Positions 1 to 11,685 are shown, counted from the first letter of the stretch. The stretch: 64,000 nt of DNA from Paraburkholderia kirstenboschensis (GCF_904848585.1 NZ_CAJHCR010000004.1:62001-126000); one strand, 5' to 3'. Notes: a model not told the origin generated them from the letters alone. A program made the numbers and translations.

Positions 1-83
1 TTCGATCATCGACGTGCTCCTCGCTTCACTCAGTTCGTATCGATACTCGCGGGACGCGTGTGCGCCCCGCTTGTGCTGCCTGG

Positions 84-1538
84 TTACTTCTTGCCGCCTT
101 CCGCGAGTTTGGCCATCGCAGCGATCACGCCCTCGGCATAAGCGGGATCGATGCGGCGGAAATGTTCGACCGCGCGCGCAACGATTTCCTGCGGTACGCC
201 GTTGATATGCCGTGCAATGTTGCCGAACAAACGCTCGCGTTGCGCCGCGTCAAAGAGCGCAAACAGCATGCCCGGCTGCGTGTAATAGTCGTCGTCCGCG
301 CGATGATCGTAACGGTCGACCGCACCTGCCGCGAGCGCGGGCTCCAATGCGTTGGTGTCCTGCACGAAGTCGCCGAAGCGATTCGGCTCGTAGTTCACGT
401 TGCCGCCCAGGTTGCCGTCCGTGCGCATTGCCCCGTCGCGATGGAACGAATGCGGGTTCGGCACGCGTGACGCATTCACCGGAATCTGATGGTGATTGAT
501 GCCGAGACGATAGCGTTGCGTGTCGCCATACGAGAAAAGACGCCCTTGCAACAGCCGGTCGGGCGAGAAGCCGATGCCCGGCACCACATTGGCCGGCGTG
601 AACGCTGCCTGCTCGACATCCGCGAAATAGTTGGCTGCGTTGCGGTTCAACTCTATCGTGCCGACGTCGATCAGCGGGTAGTCCTTCTGCGACCACACCT
701 TCGTGATGTCGAACGGATTGAAGCGATACGCTGCTGCTTCCGCCTCCGGCATTACCTGGATCGCAAAGCGCCATTTGGGGAAGTTGCCCGCGTCGATGTT
801 GCCCACCAGATCGCGCTGCGCGCTTTCGCGGTCTTGTGCAACCACTTGCGATGCTTCGCCGTCGGTGAAATTTTCAATGCCTTGTTGCGATTTGAAATGG
901 AACTTCACCCAGAAGCGCTCGTTGTTCGCGTTGATGAACGAGTACGTGTGCGAACCGAAACCGTGCATCTGACGGTAGCTTTTCGGAATGCCGCGATCGC
1001 TCATCAGGATCGTGACCTGATGCATCGACTCCGGATGACGCGTCCAGAAATCCCAGGCGGCAATGTTATTGCGCAGGTTGGTGTACGGGTCACGCTTTTG
1101 CGTGTGGATGAAGTCAGGAAACTTCAGCGGATCGCGAATGAAGAACACCGGCGTGTTGTTGCCCACCACGTCCCAGTTGCCTTCTTCGGTGTAGAACTTG
1201 ATCGAGAAGCCGCGCACGTCGCGTTCCGCGTCGGCCGCGCCGCGTTCGCCGGCCACCGTCGAAAAACGCATGAAGAGCGGCGTTTCCTTGCCGACTTCGG
1301 CGAACACTTTGGCCTTCGTGTAGTGCGAGATATCGTGGGTCACTTTCAGCGTGCCGAACGCGCCCGAGCCTTTAGCATGAACGCGGCGCTCGGGAATCAC
1401 TTCGCGATCGAAGTGAGCGAGCTTTTCGAGCAGCCATACGTCTTGCAGGACAACCGGGCCGCGCACGCCGGCCGTCATCGAATTCTGGTTATCGGCGACG
1501 GGCGCGCCGGCGGCATTGGTGAGCTTCTGGTCGGACAT
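84..1538 (-). CDS. Monofunctional small-subunit haem catalase
   Basis: Breaks down hydrogen peroxide to water and oxygen, probably in the cytoplasm (no signal peptide). The 484-residue product has the length of a small-subunit catalase. Visible active-site elements are the distal His54 ([12 protein letters not shown]), the distal Asn in VVGNNTP (127/128) and the proximal haem-ligand Tyr337 in [12 protein letters not shown]. The frame is open about 50 codons further upstream, but ATG at 1538 is chosen because AGGAGTCC lies just before it and the upstream residues look non-coding. It lies downstream of oxyR on the same strand, separated by a leader that holds a small ORF and a candidate OxyR site, so peroxide induction is likely. 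Several clades share this size, so katA versus katB is left open. Confidence 0.95.
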   Translation of the reverse strand: MSDQKLTNAAGAPVADNQNSMTAGVRGPVVLQDVWLLEKLAHFDREVIPERRVHAKGSGAFGTLKVTHDISHYTKAKVFAEVGKETPLFMRFSTVAGERGAADAERDVRGFSIKFYTEEGNWDVVGNNTPVFFIRDPLKFPDFIHTQKRDPYTNLRNNIAAWDFWTRHPESMHQVTILMSDRGIPKSYRQMHGFGSHTYSFINANNERFWVKFHFKSQQGIENFTDGEASQVVAQDRESAQRDLVGNIDAGNFPKWRFAIQVMPEAEAAAYRFNPFDITKVWSQKDYPLIDVGTIELNRNAANYFADVEQAAFTPANVVPGIGFSPDRLLQGRLFSYGDTQRYRLGINHHQIPVNASRVPNPHSFHRDGAMRTDGNLGGNVNYEPNRFGDFVQDTNALEPALAAGAVDRYDHRADDDYYTQPGMLFALFDAAQRERLFGNIARHINGVPQEIVARAVEHFRRIDPAYAEGVIAAMAKLAEGGKK

Positions 1539-1620
1539 GCGGGACTCCTGGATGGTTTTTCGTTGGAAGGGAATGCGTGGAGAAGCGCGGCAAAGCAATG
1601 CCGGAGGCTTATGCGAACAA

Positions 1621-1758
1621 TCAGGCCGACAAAGCCCGGTCGACGAGCAAAGAAAGCGCGACCGTGCGCATGCCGAGCATGGCCGCCGCAAATCCGTTAT
1701 TGGCGCCAGCCGGTTCAGCGGCGAACGTCTGAGTTTGCGGCAAGTTTGATTGCGTCAT
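1621..1758 (-). CDS. Candidate 45-residue small protein in the catalase leader
   Basis: An ATG with a strong Shine-Dalgarno (GGAGG, five bases before the ATG) opens 45 codons ending in TGA. The product starts [12 protein letters not shown] and has an apolar, possibly amphipathic C-terminal half ([17 protein letters not shown]). It lies between the oxyR-side promoter and the catalase, 82 bases upstream of the catalase start and in another frame, so it would be co-transcribed with it. I recognise no family. Support is the ribosome site, the clean ORF and its place directly behind a plausible promoter. Against it are its short length and codon third positions less G+C-rich than the neighbours. 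It may be a small protein or a leader peptide. Confidence 0.5.
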   Translation of the reverse strand: MTQSNLPQTQTFAAEPAGANNGFAAAMLGMRTVALSLLVDRALSA

Positions 1759-1760
1759 GA

Positions 1761-1800
1761 TGTCCTCCGGGCTTTGGGATCGTGTGATCCATGGAGGACA
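1761..1800 (-). promoter_or_regulatory. Nested inverted repeat covering the small-ORF ribosome site
   Basis: TGTCCTCC (1761-1768) and GGAGGACA (1793-1800) on the plus strand are perfect complements and enclose a second pair, GGATC (1777-1781) and GATCC (1786-1790). In a minus-strand transcript starting upstream of 1800, the outer stem would pair the small ORF's GGAGG ribosome site. A transcript starting near 1793 would lack most of the upstream arm and leave the site free. It could instead be a DNA operator. Confidence 0.55.
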
Positions 1801-1853
1801 CTATATCAAGACTATTGGATATGCGTCTTTTATAAATTTAATCTATCCAATAG
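1800..1853 (-). promoter_or_regulatory. Probable OxyR-dependent catalase promoter and operator
   Basis: A perfect 10-bp inverted repeat, CTATTGGATA (1812-1821) and TATCCAATAG (1844-1853), has a 22-bp spacer. Inside it, the minus strand of 1832-1846 reads ATAGATTAAATTTAT, which fits the OxyR dyad ATAG-N-T-NNN-A-N-CTAT at all but one fixed position. Directly downstream is a -10-like TATAGT (minus strand, 1800-1805) with no good -35, as is usual at activator-dependent promoters. With the OxyR gene adjacent, the simplest reading is the peroxide-inducible promoter of the small ORF and catalase. Confidence 0.6.
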
Positions 1854-1854
1854 A

Positions 1855-1870
1855 GGCGGCTTGGGCCGCC
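1855..1870 (-). terminator. Short hairpin after oxyR
   Basis: GGCGGC-TTGG-GCCGCC forms a perfect 6-bp stem with a 4-base loop 62 bases beyond the oxyR stop. No T-run follows on the minus strand, so it is at best a weak terminator or pause. It touches the right arm of the catalase operator. Confidence 0.35.
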
Positions 1871-1931
1871 ATCGACGCTCGAGGCCGCCGCTGCGGCGAA
1901 AAGCCGTCAGCGCTCGGGCGTCCCGCCGCCG

Positions 1932-2891
1932 TTAGTTCACGGCTACCGGCAGATCCAGTTTTTTGACGCCCGGCAGGTCGCAGGCGATGATTGCGTCGCA
2001 AATCGCGTCGATGGCGGGCATCCGCGTAAAGCTCTTGCGCCACGCGAGCACGACGCGGCGGTCGGGCACCGGCTCGCCGAACGGGACATAGGACAACAGC
2101 CCGGAGTCGATGCCGCCCGCGTGGGGCTTCACCTCGTGCACGGACATGCGCGGCAACACCGTGATGCCCACGCCGCTCGCGACCATATGACGGATCGTTT
2201 CGAGCGACGATCCTTCGAACGTTTTCTGGATGCCGTCGGCATTCTGCGAGAAACGCATCAGTTCCGGACAAACGCCCAGCACGTGATCGCGGAAGCAATG
2301 GCCGCTGCCGAGCAGCAGCATGGTTTCCTGCTTGAGATCGTCGGCGTCGATCTTCTGACGGTTCTCCCACGCGTGACCCGACGGCAGCGCGACGACGAAC
2401 GGCTCGTCGTATAGCGGGCGCAGCATCAGTCCGGTTTCGGGAAACGGCAGCGCCATGATCGCAACGTCGATCTCGCCCTGCTTGAGCAGTTCGATCAGCT
2501 TCAGCGTGTAGTTTTCCTGCAGCATCAGCGGCATTTGCGGAACGCGCTTGATCATCTGCTTGACGAGCGTGGGCAGCAGGTACGGCCCGATCGTATAGAT
2601 CACGCCGAGGCGCAGCGGCCCGACGAGCGGATCCTTGCCCTGCTTCGCGATTTCCTTGATGGCGAGCGTCTGTTCCAGCACTCGCTGAGCTTGCGTGACG
2701 ATCTGCTCGCCGATCGGCGTGACGCTCACTTCACTGGTGCCGCGCTCGAAAATCTGTACGTTGAGCTCGTCCTCGAGCTTCTTGATGGCCACCGACAAGG
2801 TCGGCTGGCTGACGAAACACGCTTCGGCGGCCCGGCCGAAATGCCGCTCGCGGGCAACGGCGACGATGTACTTCAATTCGGTGAGCGTCAT
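1932..2891 (-). CDS. oxyR: Peroxide-sensing LysR-type regulator OxyR
   Basis: Thiol-switch transcription factor that activates peroxide-defence genes when oxidised. The 319-residue protein has an N-terminal LysR helix-turn-helix (FGRAAEACFVSQPTLSVAIKKLE, about 18-40) and a LysR substrate domain. The two redox cysteines are Cys199 and Cys208 in GHCFRDHVLGVC, with the same spacing and numbering as in E. coli OxyR. That makes the identification firm and the switch probably functional. It sits upstream of a catalase on the same strand and downstream of recG, 146 bases away, with its own promoter in that gap. No clear Shine-Dalgarno precedes the ATG at 2891. Confidence 0.96.
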   Translation of the reverse strand: MTLTELKYIVAVARERHFGRAAEACFVSQPTLSVAIKKLEDELNVQIFERGTSEVSVTPIGEQIVTQAQRVLEQTLAIKEIAKQGKDPLVGPLRLGVIYTIGPYLLPTLVKQMIKRVPQMPLMLQENYTLKLIELLKQGEIDVAIMALPFPETGLMLRPLYDEPFVVALPSGHAWENRQKIDADDLKQETMLLLGSGHCFRDHVLGVCPELMRFSQNADGIQKTFEGSSLETIRHMVASGVGITVLPRMSVHEVKPHAGGIDSGLLSYVPFGEPVPDRRVVLAWRKSFTRMPAIDAICDAIIACDLPGVKKLDLPVAVN

Positions 2892-2929
2892 TGGGGGACC
2901 AATCAGTGCGGTAGATTCGATAGGTTTCA

Positions 2930-2958
2930 GTTATACACCCATAGGGTCGGTTCGCCAA
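2930..2958 (-). promoter_or_regulatory. Probable sigma-70 promoter of oxyR
   Basis: On the minus strand, TTGGCG (2953-2958) and TATAAC (2930-2935) are 17 bp apart, close to the -35/-10 consensus. Transcription would begin near 2923 and give an oxyR leader of about 30 bases. This lets oxyR be expressed independently of recG. Confidence 0.55.
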
Positions 2959-3037
2959 CCCGGTACGCGGGCTTTCAATATCCGCGAAACGCGCCATGGG
3001 CGCGCCACCAGGCGAAGGCCGACGTGGGCGCGTCCGT

Positions 3038-5389
3038 TCATGCCTTCAGATACTGCTCGCGGGCCCCCAGCCAGCGCGCCAGATGTTGCGTGACGACCTC
3101 CGGATATGTCTTGAGCAAAGCCGCAGCCGCTTCGCGTGCGGGCTCGATCAGCCATTGATCGTTCTGCAGATCGGCAAAACGGAGCATCGCCGCGCCGGAC
3201 TGCCGCGCGCCGAGGAACTCGCCGGGACCACGAATTTCGAGATCCCGGCGCGCGATTTCGAAGCCGTCCGTCGTTTCGCGCATGGTCTGCAGGCGGGCGC
3301 GCGCCGTCATCGACAACGGTCCGGTGTAGAGCAGCACGCACACCGACGCCGCGCTACCGCGCCCGACACGTCCGCGCAACTGGTGTAACTGCGCGAGGCC
3401 GAAGCGTTCGGCGTGCTCGATCACCATCAGCGACGCATTGGGCACGTCGACGCCCACTTCGATCACTGTCGTCGCGACCAGCAACTGCACTTCGTTGCGG
3501 GTGAAGGCGTCCATGACAGCCGCTTTTTCAGCCGGCGCCAGGCGGCCGTGCACGAGTCCGACGTTCAGTTCAGGCAACGCCGCGACCAGCGTTTCGTAGG
3601 TCTCGACCGCGGTCTGCAGTTGCAGCGTCTCGCTCTCCTCGATCAGCGGACAGACCCAGTAGACTTGACGCCCTGTCAGCGCGGCCTCGCGCACCCGGCC
3701 GATCACTTCTTCGCGGCGTGCGTCGGACACCAGCTTGGTCAGGATCGGCGTGCGTCCGGGCGGCAATTCGTCGATGGTCGACACGTCCAGGTCCGCGTAG
3801 TACGTCATTGCGAGCGTGCGCGGAATCGGCGTGGCAGACATCATCAGTTGATGCGGCTGGAAATCGCGCGCGCCGTCCGCGGCGTTCTTCGCTTTTGCGC
3901 GCAACGCCAGCCGCTGCGCGACGCCGAAACGGTGCTGTTCGTCGACGATCACGAGCCCGAGGCGCGCGAACTCCACGGCGTCCTGAATGATCGCGTGCGT
4001 GCCGATCACGAGTTGCGCGGTGCCGAGCGCCGCGGCTTCGATCGCGGCGCGTTTTTCCTTGGCCTTCAGACTGCCCGCGAGCCACGCGACGTTCACGCCG
4101 AGCGGCTCCAGCCAGCCGCGCAATTTGCGCGCGTGCTGCTCGGCGAGGATTTCGGTCGGCGCCATCAGCGCGGCCTGATAACCGGCGTCGATAGCCTGCG
4201 CCGCGGCCAGCGCGGCGACAATCGTCTTGCCGCTGCCGACGTCGCCTTGCAAGAGCCGCTGCATTGGGTGCGGCTGCGTCAGATCGAGCGCGATCTCGCC
4301 GCCGACGCGCTCCTGCGCTTTCGTCAGCGAAAACGGCAGCGCCTCCAGCAAACGCGCGACCAATGCGGATTCGTCGCCCAGCTTGCGGCGCGGCATGGGC
4401 GGCGCCGAGCGCGTGCGGCGCTCTTCATGCGCGCGCTTGAGCGACATCTGCTGCGCGAGCAGTTCCTCGAATTTAATGCGCACCCACGCCGGATGCGTGC
4501 CGTCGATCAACGCTGTTTCATCGGACTGCGCGCCGGGATGATGCAGCGTGCGCACCGCGTCCATCAGCGACGGCACGCCGAGCGGCTGCAGCCATTCACG
4601 CGCGACGGCCTCGGGCAGCAGTTCAGGCAAAGACGTGCGTGACAGCGCGTTGTCGATCGACTTGCGCAGATACGCCTGCGTCACGCCGGCGGTGCTGGGA
4701 TAGACCGGCGTGAGCGCTTGCGGCAGGGGCGTGTCTTCGTCGACGACACGCACCGCCGGATGCACCATCTCCATGCCGAAGAAGCCGCCGCGCACGTCGC
4801 CGCGCACGCGCAGCCGCGCGCCGATCGCCATCTGCTTGACCTGCGAACCGTAGAAGTTCAGAAAGCGCAGCACGAGTTCGTCGCCCGCGTCGTCGCGCAA
4901 TTTGACGAGTAGCTGCCGACGCGGACGATAGGCGATCTCGTTGTCGAACACGACGCCCTCTGTCTGCGCGATACCGCCTGGCAGCAGGTGGCCGATCGGC
5001 GTCAACGAGGTTTCGTCCTCGTAGCGCATCGGCAGATGCAGCACCAGGTCGATGTCGCGCGCGAGGCCGAGCTTGGCGAGCTTGTCGACGGGCTTGGCGG
5101 TGGGCTTGGCGGATGATTTTGCCGATGACTTCGCCGCCGGTTTCGCCGACGCGCTTGCTTTTCCGGCCGCAGCTTGGGGTGTCTGGTCAGGCATTCCCTC
5201 TGGTGTTCGCCCTGGCGCTTCATCGGGCGCTTCGCCAGGCGCCTGATCCGCGCGCGCTGCAGCGCGTGCCTTGCCGCCGGCCTGCCCGCTAGCATCATCC
5301 ATCGCCGCGCCTCCTCGCGCGACGGGGGCTGCCGGTTCGGCGCTCACTTCATCGGTAGCGGAGGGCAATCGGCGGTCGGACAAAGGCAT
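3038..5389 (-). CDS. recG: ATP-dependent DNA helicase RecG
   Basis: Branch-migrating superfamily 2 helicase that remodels stalled forks and recombination intermediates. The wedge/OB region (about 110-290) is followed by helicase motifs: Walker A in [19 protein letters not shown] box in [10 protein letters not shown], motif [16 protein letters not shown], and the C-terminal QLRGRVGRG. The start at 5389 ([10 protein letters not shown]) is chosen over 5461. The protein is then 783 residues, about 90 longer than usual. The excess is an N-terminal Ala/Lys/Pro-rich low-complexity stretch of about 110 residues (repeated [14 protein letters not shown]) before the conserved [17 protein letters not shown]. 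It lies upstream of oxyR and is divergent from queA. Confidence 0.95.
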   Translation of the reverse strand: MPLSDRRLPSATDEVSAEPAAPVARGGAAMDDASGQAGGKARAAARADQAPGEAPDEAPGRTPEGMPDQTPQAAAGKASASAKPAAKSSAKSSAKPTAKPVDKLAKLGLARDIDLVLHLPMRYEDETSLTPIGHLLPGGIAQTEGVVFDNEIAYRPRRQLLVKLRDDAGDELVLRFLNFYGSQVKQMAIGARLRVRGDVRGGFFGMEMVHPAVRVVDEDTPLPQALTPVYPSTAGVTQAYLRKSIDNALSRTSLPELLPEAVAREWLQPLGVPSLMDAVRTLHHPGAQSDETALIDGTHPAWVRIKFEELLAQQMSLKRAHEERRTRSAPPMPRRKLGDESALVARLLEALPFSLTKAQERVGGEIALDLTQPHPMQRLLQGDVGSGKTIVAALAAAQAIDAGYQAALMAPTEILAEQHARKLRGWLEPLGVNVAWLAGSLKAKEKRAAIEAAALGTAQLVIGTHAIIQDAVEFARLGLVIVDEQHRFGVAQRLALRAKAKNAADGARDFQPHQLMMSATPIPRTLAMTYYADLDVSTIDELPPGRTPILTKLVSDARREEVIGRVREAALTGRQVYWVCPLIEESETLQLQTAVETYETLVAALPELNVGLVHGRLAPAEKAAVMDAFTRNEVQLLVATTVIEVGVDVPNASLMVIEHAERFGLAQLHQLRGRVGRGSAASVCVLLYTGPLSMTARARLQTMRETTDGFEIARRDLEIRGPGEFLGARQSGAAMLRFADLQNDQWLIEPAREAAAALLKTYPEVVTQHLARWLGAREQYLKA

Positions 5390-5556
5390 GGGCTGCTTCG
5401 CAAGTACAATATCGGCTGTCAAAAGTATCGAAGGGTGCGTCGCTATACGGCTTGCGCGCAAGCGCGGGCTCGCGGCACGCCGCGGCGCCCCGCAATCATA
5501 GCCGCCCGGCTCGGCCTTCGGCTCAATTCAGTCTCCATTCGCTTCCAGTCGTTCGC

Positions 5557-7918
<2,362 letters not shown>

Positions 7919-8053
7919 CCACCTGGCTCGTCGGATTCGCGGAAGAATCCGTCAGACGCCAGCGGAAAACCTTACAATCTACTTTCGCGGACGGCGAAGA
8001 ACGGCTTTAAACGGTTGATCCCAAAGCCGAATCGCCGCGCCGACGCGCGCATT

Positions 8054-8084
8054 GCCGGTGGTAGAATAACCGGCTGATTTTTTT
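8054..8084 (+). terminator. Probable intrinsic terminator between tgt and yajC
   Basis: GCCGGT (8054-8059) pairs with ACCGGC (8069-8074), followed by TGATTTTTTT. This looks like an intrinsic terminator for queA-tgt. The loop contains TAGAAT (8062-8067), which could also act as a -10 element for yajC, so a dual role is possible. Confidence 0.55.
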
Positions 8085-8115
8085 GATTGAATTGATCTAT
8101 AACGGAGAGACCAAC

Positions 8116-8445
8116 GTGTCGTTCATTTCCAATGCCTTCGCCCAAGGCACAGCCACAGGTGGCATCGAATCGAACTTGATGAGCTTCCTGCCGCTGATCC
8201 TGATGTTCGGCGTGCTGTACTTCATCATGATTCGCCCGCAAATGAAGCGCCAGAAGGAACATCGCAACATGCTCGCCGCCATGGCCAAGGGCGACGAAGT
8301 TGTGACGAACGGCGGCATCGTCGGCAAGGTGACCAAGGTGGGCGAGGCTTACGTCGGCGTCGAAATCTCGGAAGGCACGGAAATCACCGTGCAGAAAGCG
8401 TCGGTCACGACGATTCTCCCGAAGGGCACGATCAAGTCGCTGTAA
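8116..8445 (+). CDS. yajC: Sec translocon accessory subunit YajC
   Basis: Small inner-membrane partner of SecDF and the SecYEG translocon. The 109-residue product has one transmembrane helix (LMSFLPLILMFGVLYFIMI, about 19-37) followed by the conserved RPQMKRQKEHRNML and a basic cytoplasmic domain with DEVVTNGGIVGKV. The start is a GTG at 8116 with GGAGAGA upstream. An ATG 11 codons earlier (8083) lies inside the terminator T-run and is not favoured. It is followed directly by secD and secF, the usual order. Confidence 0.94.
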   Translation: MSFISNAFAQGTATGGIESNLMSFLPLILMFGVLYFIMIRPQMKRQKEHRNMLAAMAKGDEVVTNGGIVGKVTKVGEAYVGVEISEGTEITVQKASVTTILPKGTIKSL

Positions 8446-8561
8446 GGCCTGCTCTCTCGCGTCCGGCGCGGCCTCGCCGGCGGTCAGGCAAGCAGACGCC
8501 TGATCGCCTGCGCTCATCGCCGGGCGCATCGCTTTCAAGCCAACCTTCCGTTGGACTACTC

Positions 8562-10622
8562 ATGAATCGTTACCCCCTCTGGAAATATGCCGTGATGCTG
8601 GTGGCTCTCGTCATCGGCCTCGTGTACACGCTGCCCAACCTGTTCGGCGAAGCGCCGGCGGTGCAGGTGTCGAGCGGCAAGGCAACGGTCAAGCTCGACT
8701 CGACCACGCTGTCGGCAGTCGAAGCCACGCTCGCAGCCAATCAGATCAAAGCAGACGACGTCACGTTCGACAACACGTCGGCCAACGCAAACATTCGCGT
8801 GCGTCTGCCGGACACCGACACGCAACTGCGCGTAAAAGATCTGCTGCAAAAGTCGCTGAACAGCGACCCCACCGACCCGCAGTTCATCGTGGCGCTGAAC
8901 TTGCAAAGTGCGTCGCCGCGCTGGCTGACCGCATTGCACGCGCTGCCCATGTACCTTGGTCTCGACTTGCGCGGCGGTGTGCACTTCCTGCTCCAGGTCG
9001 ACATGGCGGGCGCGCTGAACAAGAAGCTCGACTCCGACGCGTCGGACGCGCGCACGCTCCTGCGCGACAACAACATTCGCGACGGCGGCGTGAACCGCGT
9101 CAACCAGACAGTGGTGATCAATTTCGCCGACCAGGCCACGGCGGACAACGCAGCGAAACAACTGAGCCGCAGTATCAGTGAGCTCCAGTGGTCATCGCAG
9201 AACGGCACTGATGGCTCCGTGCAACTCGTCGGCACCTTCACGCCGGCTGTGCAAAAAGCCGTGCAGGACGCCGCGCTCAAGCAGAACATCACCACGTTGC
9301 ATAACCGCGTGAACGAACTCGGCGTGGCCGAGCCGGTGATCCAGCAACAGGGCTCCGACCGCATCGTGGTCGAACTGCCGGGCGTGCAGGACACGGCGAA
9401 GGCGAAGGACATCATCGGCCGCACGGCAACGCTCGAAGCGCGTCTCGCCGATCCGGTCAACACGCATCCGAATCCGTCCGACCCGGTGCCGCCGGGCGAC
9501 GAACTGTTCACGCACGGCAACCAGACGCCGGTGCTGCTGAAGAAGCAGATCATCTTCACCGGCGACCGCATCATCGACGCGTCGGCGGGGTTCGACGAAC
9601 ATCAGCGTCCGTCCGTCAACATTCGCCTCGATTCGGCCGGCGGCCGCGCGGTGCGCAGCGTGTCGCGCGACAACATCGGCAAGCCGATGGCGATGGTGCT
9701 GTTCGAAAAGGGTAAGGGCGAAGTGCTGACGGTCGCGACCATCCAGTCGGAACTGGGCGATCGCTTCCAGATCACCGGCCAGGCCACGCCGCAAGGCGCC
9801 GCCGACCTCGCGCTGCTGCTGCGCGCCGGTTCGCTGGCCGCGCCAATGGACATCATCGAGGAACGCACGATCGGCCCGAGCCTTGGCGCCGACAACATCA
9901 AGAAGGGCTTCCACTCGGTCGTGTGGGGCTTCGCGGCCATCGCCGTCTTCATGATCGCGTACTACATGCTGTTCGGCGTGATTTCGATGATCGGCTTGTC
10001 CGTGAACCTGCTGCTGCTGATCGCGGTGCTGTCGATGCTGCAGGCCACGCTCACGTTGCCCGGCATTGCCGCAATCGCGCTCGCGCTCGGTATGGCGATC
10101 GACGCCAACGTGCTGATCAACGAACGCGTGCGTGAAGAACTGCGCAACGGCGCGCCGCCGCAACTGGCCATCCAGAACGGTTACGCGCATGCATGGGCGA
10201 CGATTCTCGACTCGAACGTCACCACGCTGATCGCCGGTATCGCGCTGCTCGCATTCGGCTCCGGCCCGGTGCGCGGTTTTGCGATCGTGCACTGTATCGG
10301 CATTCTCACGTCGATGTTCTCGGCGGTGTTCTTCTCACGCGGCATCGTCAACCTTTGGTACGGCGGCAAGAAGAAGCTGAAGTCGCTGGCAATCGGCCAG
10401 GTGTGGCGTCCGGAAACGGCGCCTGCGGGGTCGGCTGCTTACCTCGGTAACGACGACGCAGCAACCGACACGGCGCAAGCCATGCGTGCCGCATCCGCAG
10501 CCGCCGCGAAGCCGAAGGCGCCGGCCGGTGCCGCGCAGTCGCGCGCGGGCAAGCCGACCGTGCGCCGCCGCAACGCATCCGGCACGCCGAACACGCCGCA
10601 GAAACCGGGTTCATCCCGCTGA
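8562..10622 (+). CDS. secD: Protein translocase subunit SecD
   Basis: RND-superfamily subunit that uses the proton gradient to pull proteins through SecYEG on the periplasmic side. Its 686 residues contain an N-terminal membrane helix (about 8-28), the P1 head with LGLDLRGGVHFLLQVD (about 130-145), a large periplasmic region, then five membrane helices (about 445-600) including IALALGMAIDANVLINERVREEL with the conserved acidic residue. An Ala/Pro/Lys-rich cytoplasmic tail of about 60 residues (KPKAPAGAAQSRAGKPTVRR) closes it, longer than in E. coli SecD. secF follows after 18 bases. Confidence 0.97.
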   Translation: MNRYPLWKYAVMLVALVIGLVYTLPNLFGEAPAVQVSSGKATVKLDSTTLSAVEATLAANQIKADDVTFDNTSANANIRVRLPDTDTQLRVKDLLQKSLNSDPTDPQFIVALNLQSASPRWLTALHALPMYLGLDLRGGVHFLLQVDMAGALNKKLDSDASDARTLLRDNNIRDGGVNRVNQTVVINFADQATADNAAKQLSRSISELQWSSQNGTDGSVQLVGTFTPAVQKAVQDAALKQNITTLHNRVNELGVAEPVIQQQGSDRIVVELPGVQDTAKAKDIIGRTATLEARLADPVNTHPNPSDPVPPGDELFTHGNQTPVLLKKQIIFTGDRIIDASAGFDEHQRPSVNIRLDSAGGRAVRSVSRDNIGKPMAMVLFEKGKGEVLTVATIQSELGDRFQITGQATPQGAADLALLLRAGSLAAPMDIIEERTIGPSLGADNIKKGFHSVVWGFAAIAVFMIAYYMLFGVISMIGLSVNLLLLIAVLSMLQATLTLPGIAAIALALGMAIDANVLINERVREELRNGAPPQLAIQNGYAHAWATILDSNVTTLIAGIALLAFGSGPVRGFAIVHCIGILTSMFSAVFFSRGIVNLWYGGKKKLKSLAIGQVWRPETAPAGSAAYLGNDDAATDTAQAMRAASAAAAKPKAPAGAAQSRAGKPTVRRRNASGTPNTPQKPGSSR

Positions 10623-10640
10623 GTCCCGGAGAACAAGACC

Positions 10641-11591
10641 ATGGAATTTTTCCGCTTTCGTAAAGACATTCCGTTCATGCAGCGTGCGTTGATCTTCAAC
10701 GCAATTTCGCTGCTGACGTTCCTCGCCGCCGTGTTTTTTCTCGTGCACCGCGGGCTGCATCTGTCGGTGGAGTTCACCGGCGGTACCGTGATCGAAGTCC
10801 AGTATCCGGGCGCCGCGCCGCTCGATCCGGTGCGCGGCACACTGAGCAAGCTCGGCTACGCCGACGCGCAGGTGCAGAACTTCGGCACCTCACGCGACGT
10901 GTTGATCCGTTTGCCGCTCAAGCAGGGTTTGACGTCCGCGCAGCAGAGCGATCAGGTCATGAGCGCGCTGAAAACGGAGACGCCGCAGGTGCAGTTGCAG
11001 CGCGTCGAGTTCGTCGGTCCGCAGGTCGGCAAGGAACTCGCCACCGACGGCCTGCTTGCGCTCGCCTGTGTGGTGGCGGGCATCGTGATCTATCTGTCGT
11101 TCCGCTTCGAATGGAAGTACGCCGTAGCAGGCGTGATCGCGAACTTGCACGACGTCGTGATCATTCTCGGCTTCTTCGCGTTTTTCCAATGGGAGTTCTC
11201 GCTGTCGGTGCTGGCCGCCGTGCTCGCGGTGCTCGGCTATTCGGTGAACGAATCGGTGGTTATCTTCGACCGGATTCGTGAAACGTTCCGCCGCGAACGC
11301 AAGATGACCGTGATCGAAGTGATCAACCACGCCATCACCAGCACCATGTCGCGAACCGTCATCACGCACGGCTGTACGCAGATGATGGTGCTGTCGATGT
11401 TCCTGTTCGGCGGTCCGACACTGCACTACTTCGCTCTGGCGTTGACGGTCGGTATTCTGTTCGGTATCTACTCGTCGGTGTTCGTTGCCGCGGCGCTCGC
11501 CATGTGGTTCGGCGTGAAGCGCGACGATCTGATCAAGGACAAGAAAGAACGCGTCGATCCGAACGATCCGAACGCGGGCGCTCAGGTTTGA
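10641..11591 (+). CDS. secF: Protein translocase subunit SecF
   Basis: Second RND half of the SecDF complex. The 316-residue protein has an N-terminal helix (LIFNAISLLTFLAAVFFLV), the SecF motif VEFTGGTVIEVQYPG (about 50-65), a periplasmic P4 domain, and five C-terminal helices with LGYSVNESVVIFDRIRETFR and SRTVITHGCTQMMVLSMF. A ribosome site (CCCGGAGAA) lies upstream. It is last in yajC-secD-secF, followed by a strong terminator shared with the convergent transporter gene. Confidence 0.97.
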   Translation: MEFFRFRKDIPFMQRALIFNAISLLTFLAAVFFLVHRGLHLSVEFTGGTVIEVQYPGAAPLDPVRGTLSKLGYADAQVQNFGTSRDVLIRLPLKQGLTSAQQSDQVMSALKTETPQVQLQRVEFVGPQVGKELATDGLLALACVVAGIVIYLSFRFEWKYAVAGVIANLHDVVIILGFFAFFQWEFSLSVLAAVLAVLGYSVNESVVIFDRIRETFRRERKMTVIEVINHAITSTMSRTVITHGCTQMMVLSMFLFGGPTLHYFALALTVGILFGIYSSVFVAAALAMWFGVKRDDLIKDKKERVDPNDPNAGAQV

Positions 11592-11646
11592 TCGGGTTGA
11601 AGTAAGGCATTGGCAATGCGCGCAAGACGCGCATTAGCTCTTCGCA

Positions 11647-11685
11647 ATGCAAAAGGCCGGTTCATCATGAACCGGCCTTTTGCAT
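11647..11685. terminator. Bidirectional intrinsic terminator after secF
   Basis: ATGCAAAAGGCCGGTTCAT (11647-11665) and its exact complement (11667-11685) form a perfect 19-bp stem around a single central C. The A-run on the left arm and T-run on the right let it work in both directions, serving secF (+) and the convergent MHS transporter (-). Confidence 0.9.

Noticed and set aside
1539..1691. N-terminal extension of the catalase to 1691
   Set aside because: Cys/Arg-rich residues unlike any catalase; the ribosome site and conserved start lie at 1538.
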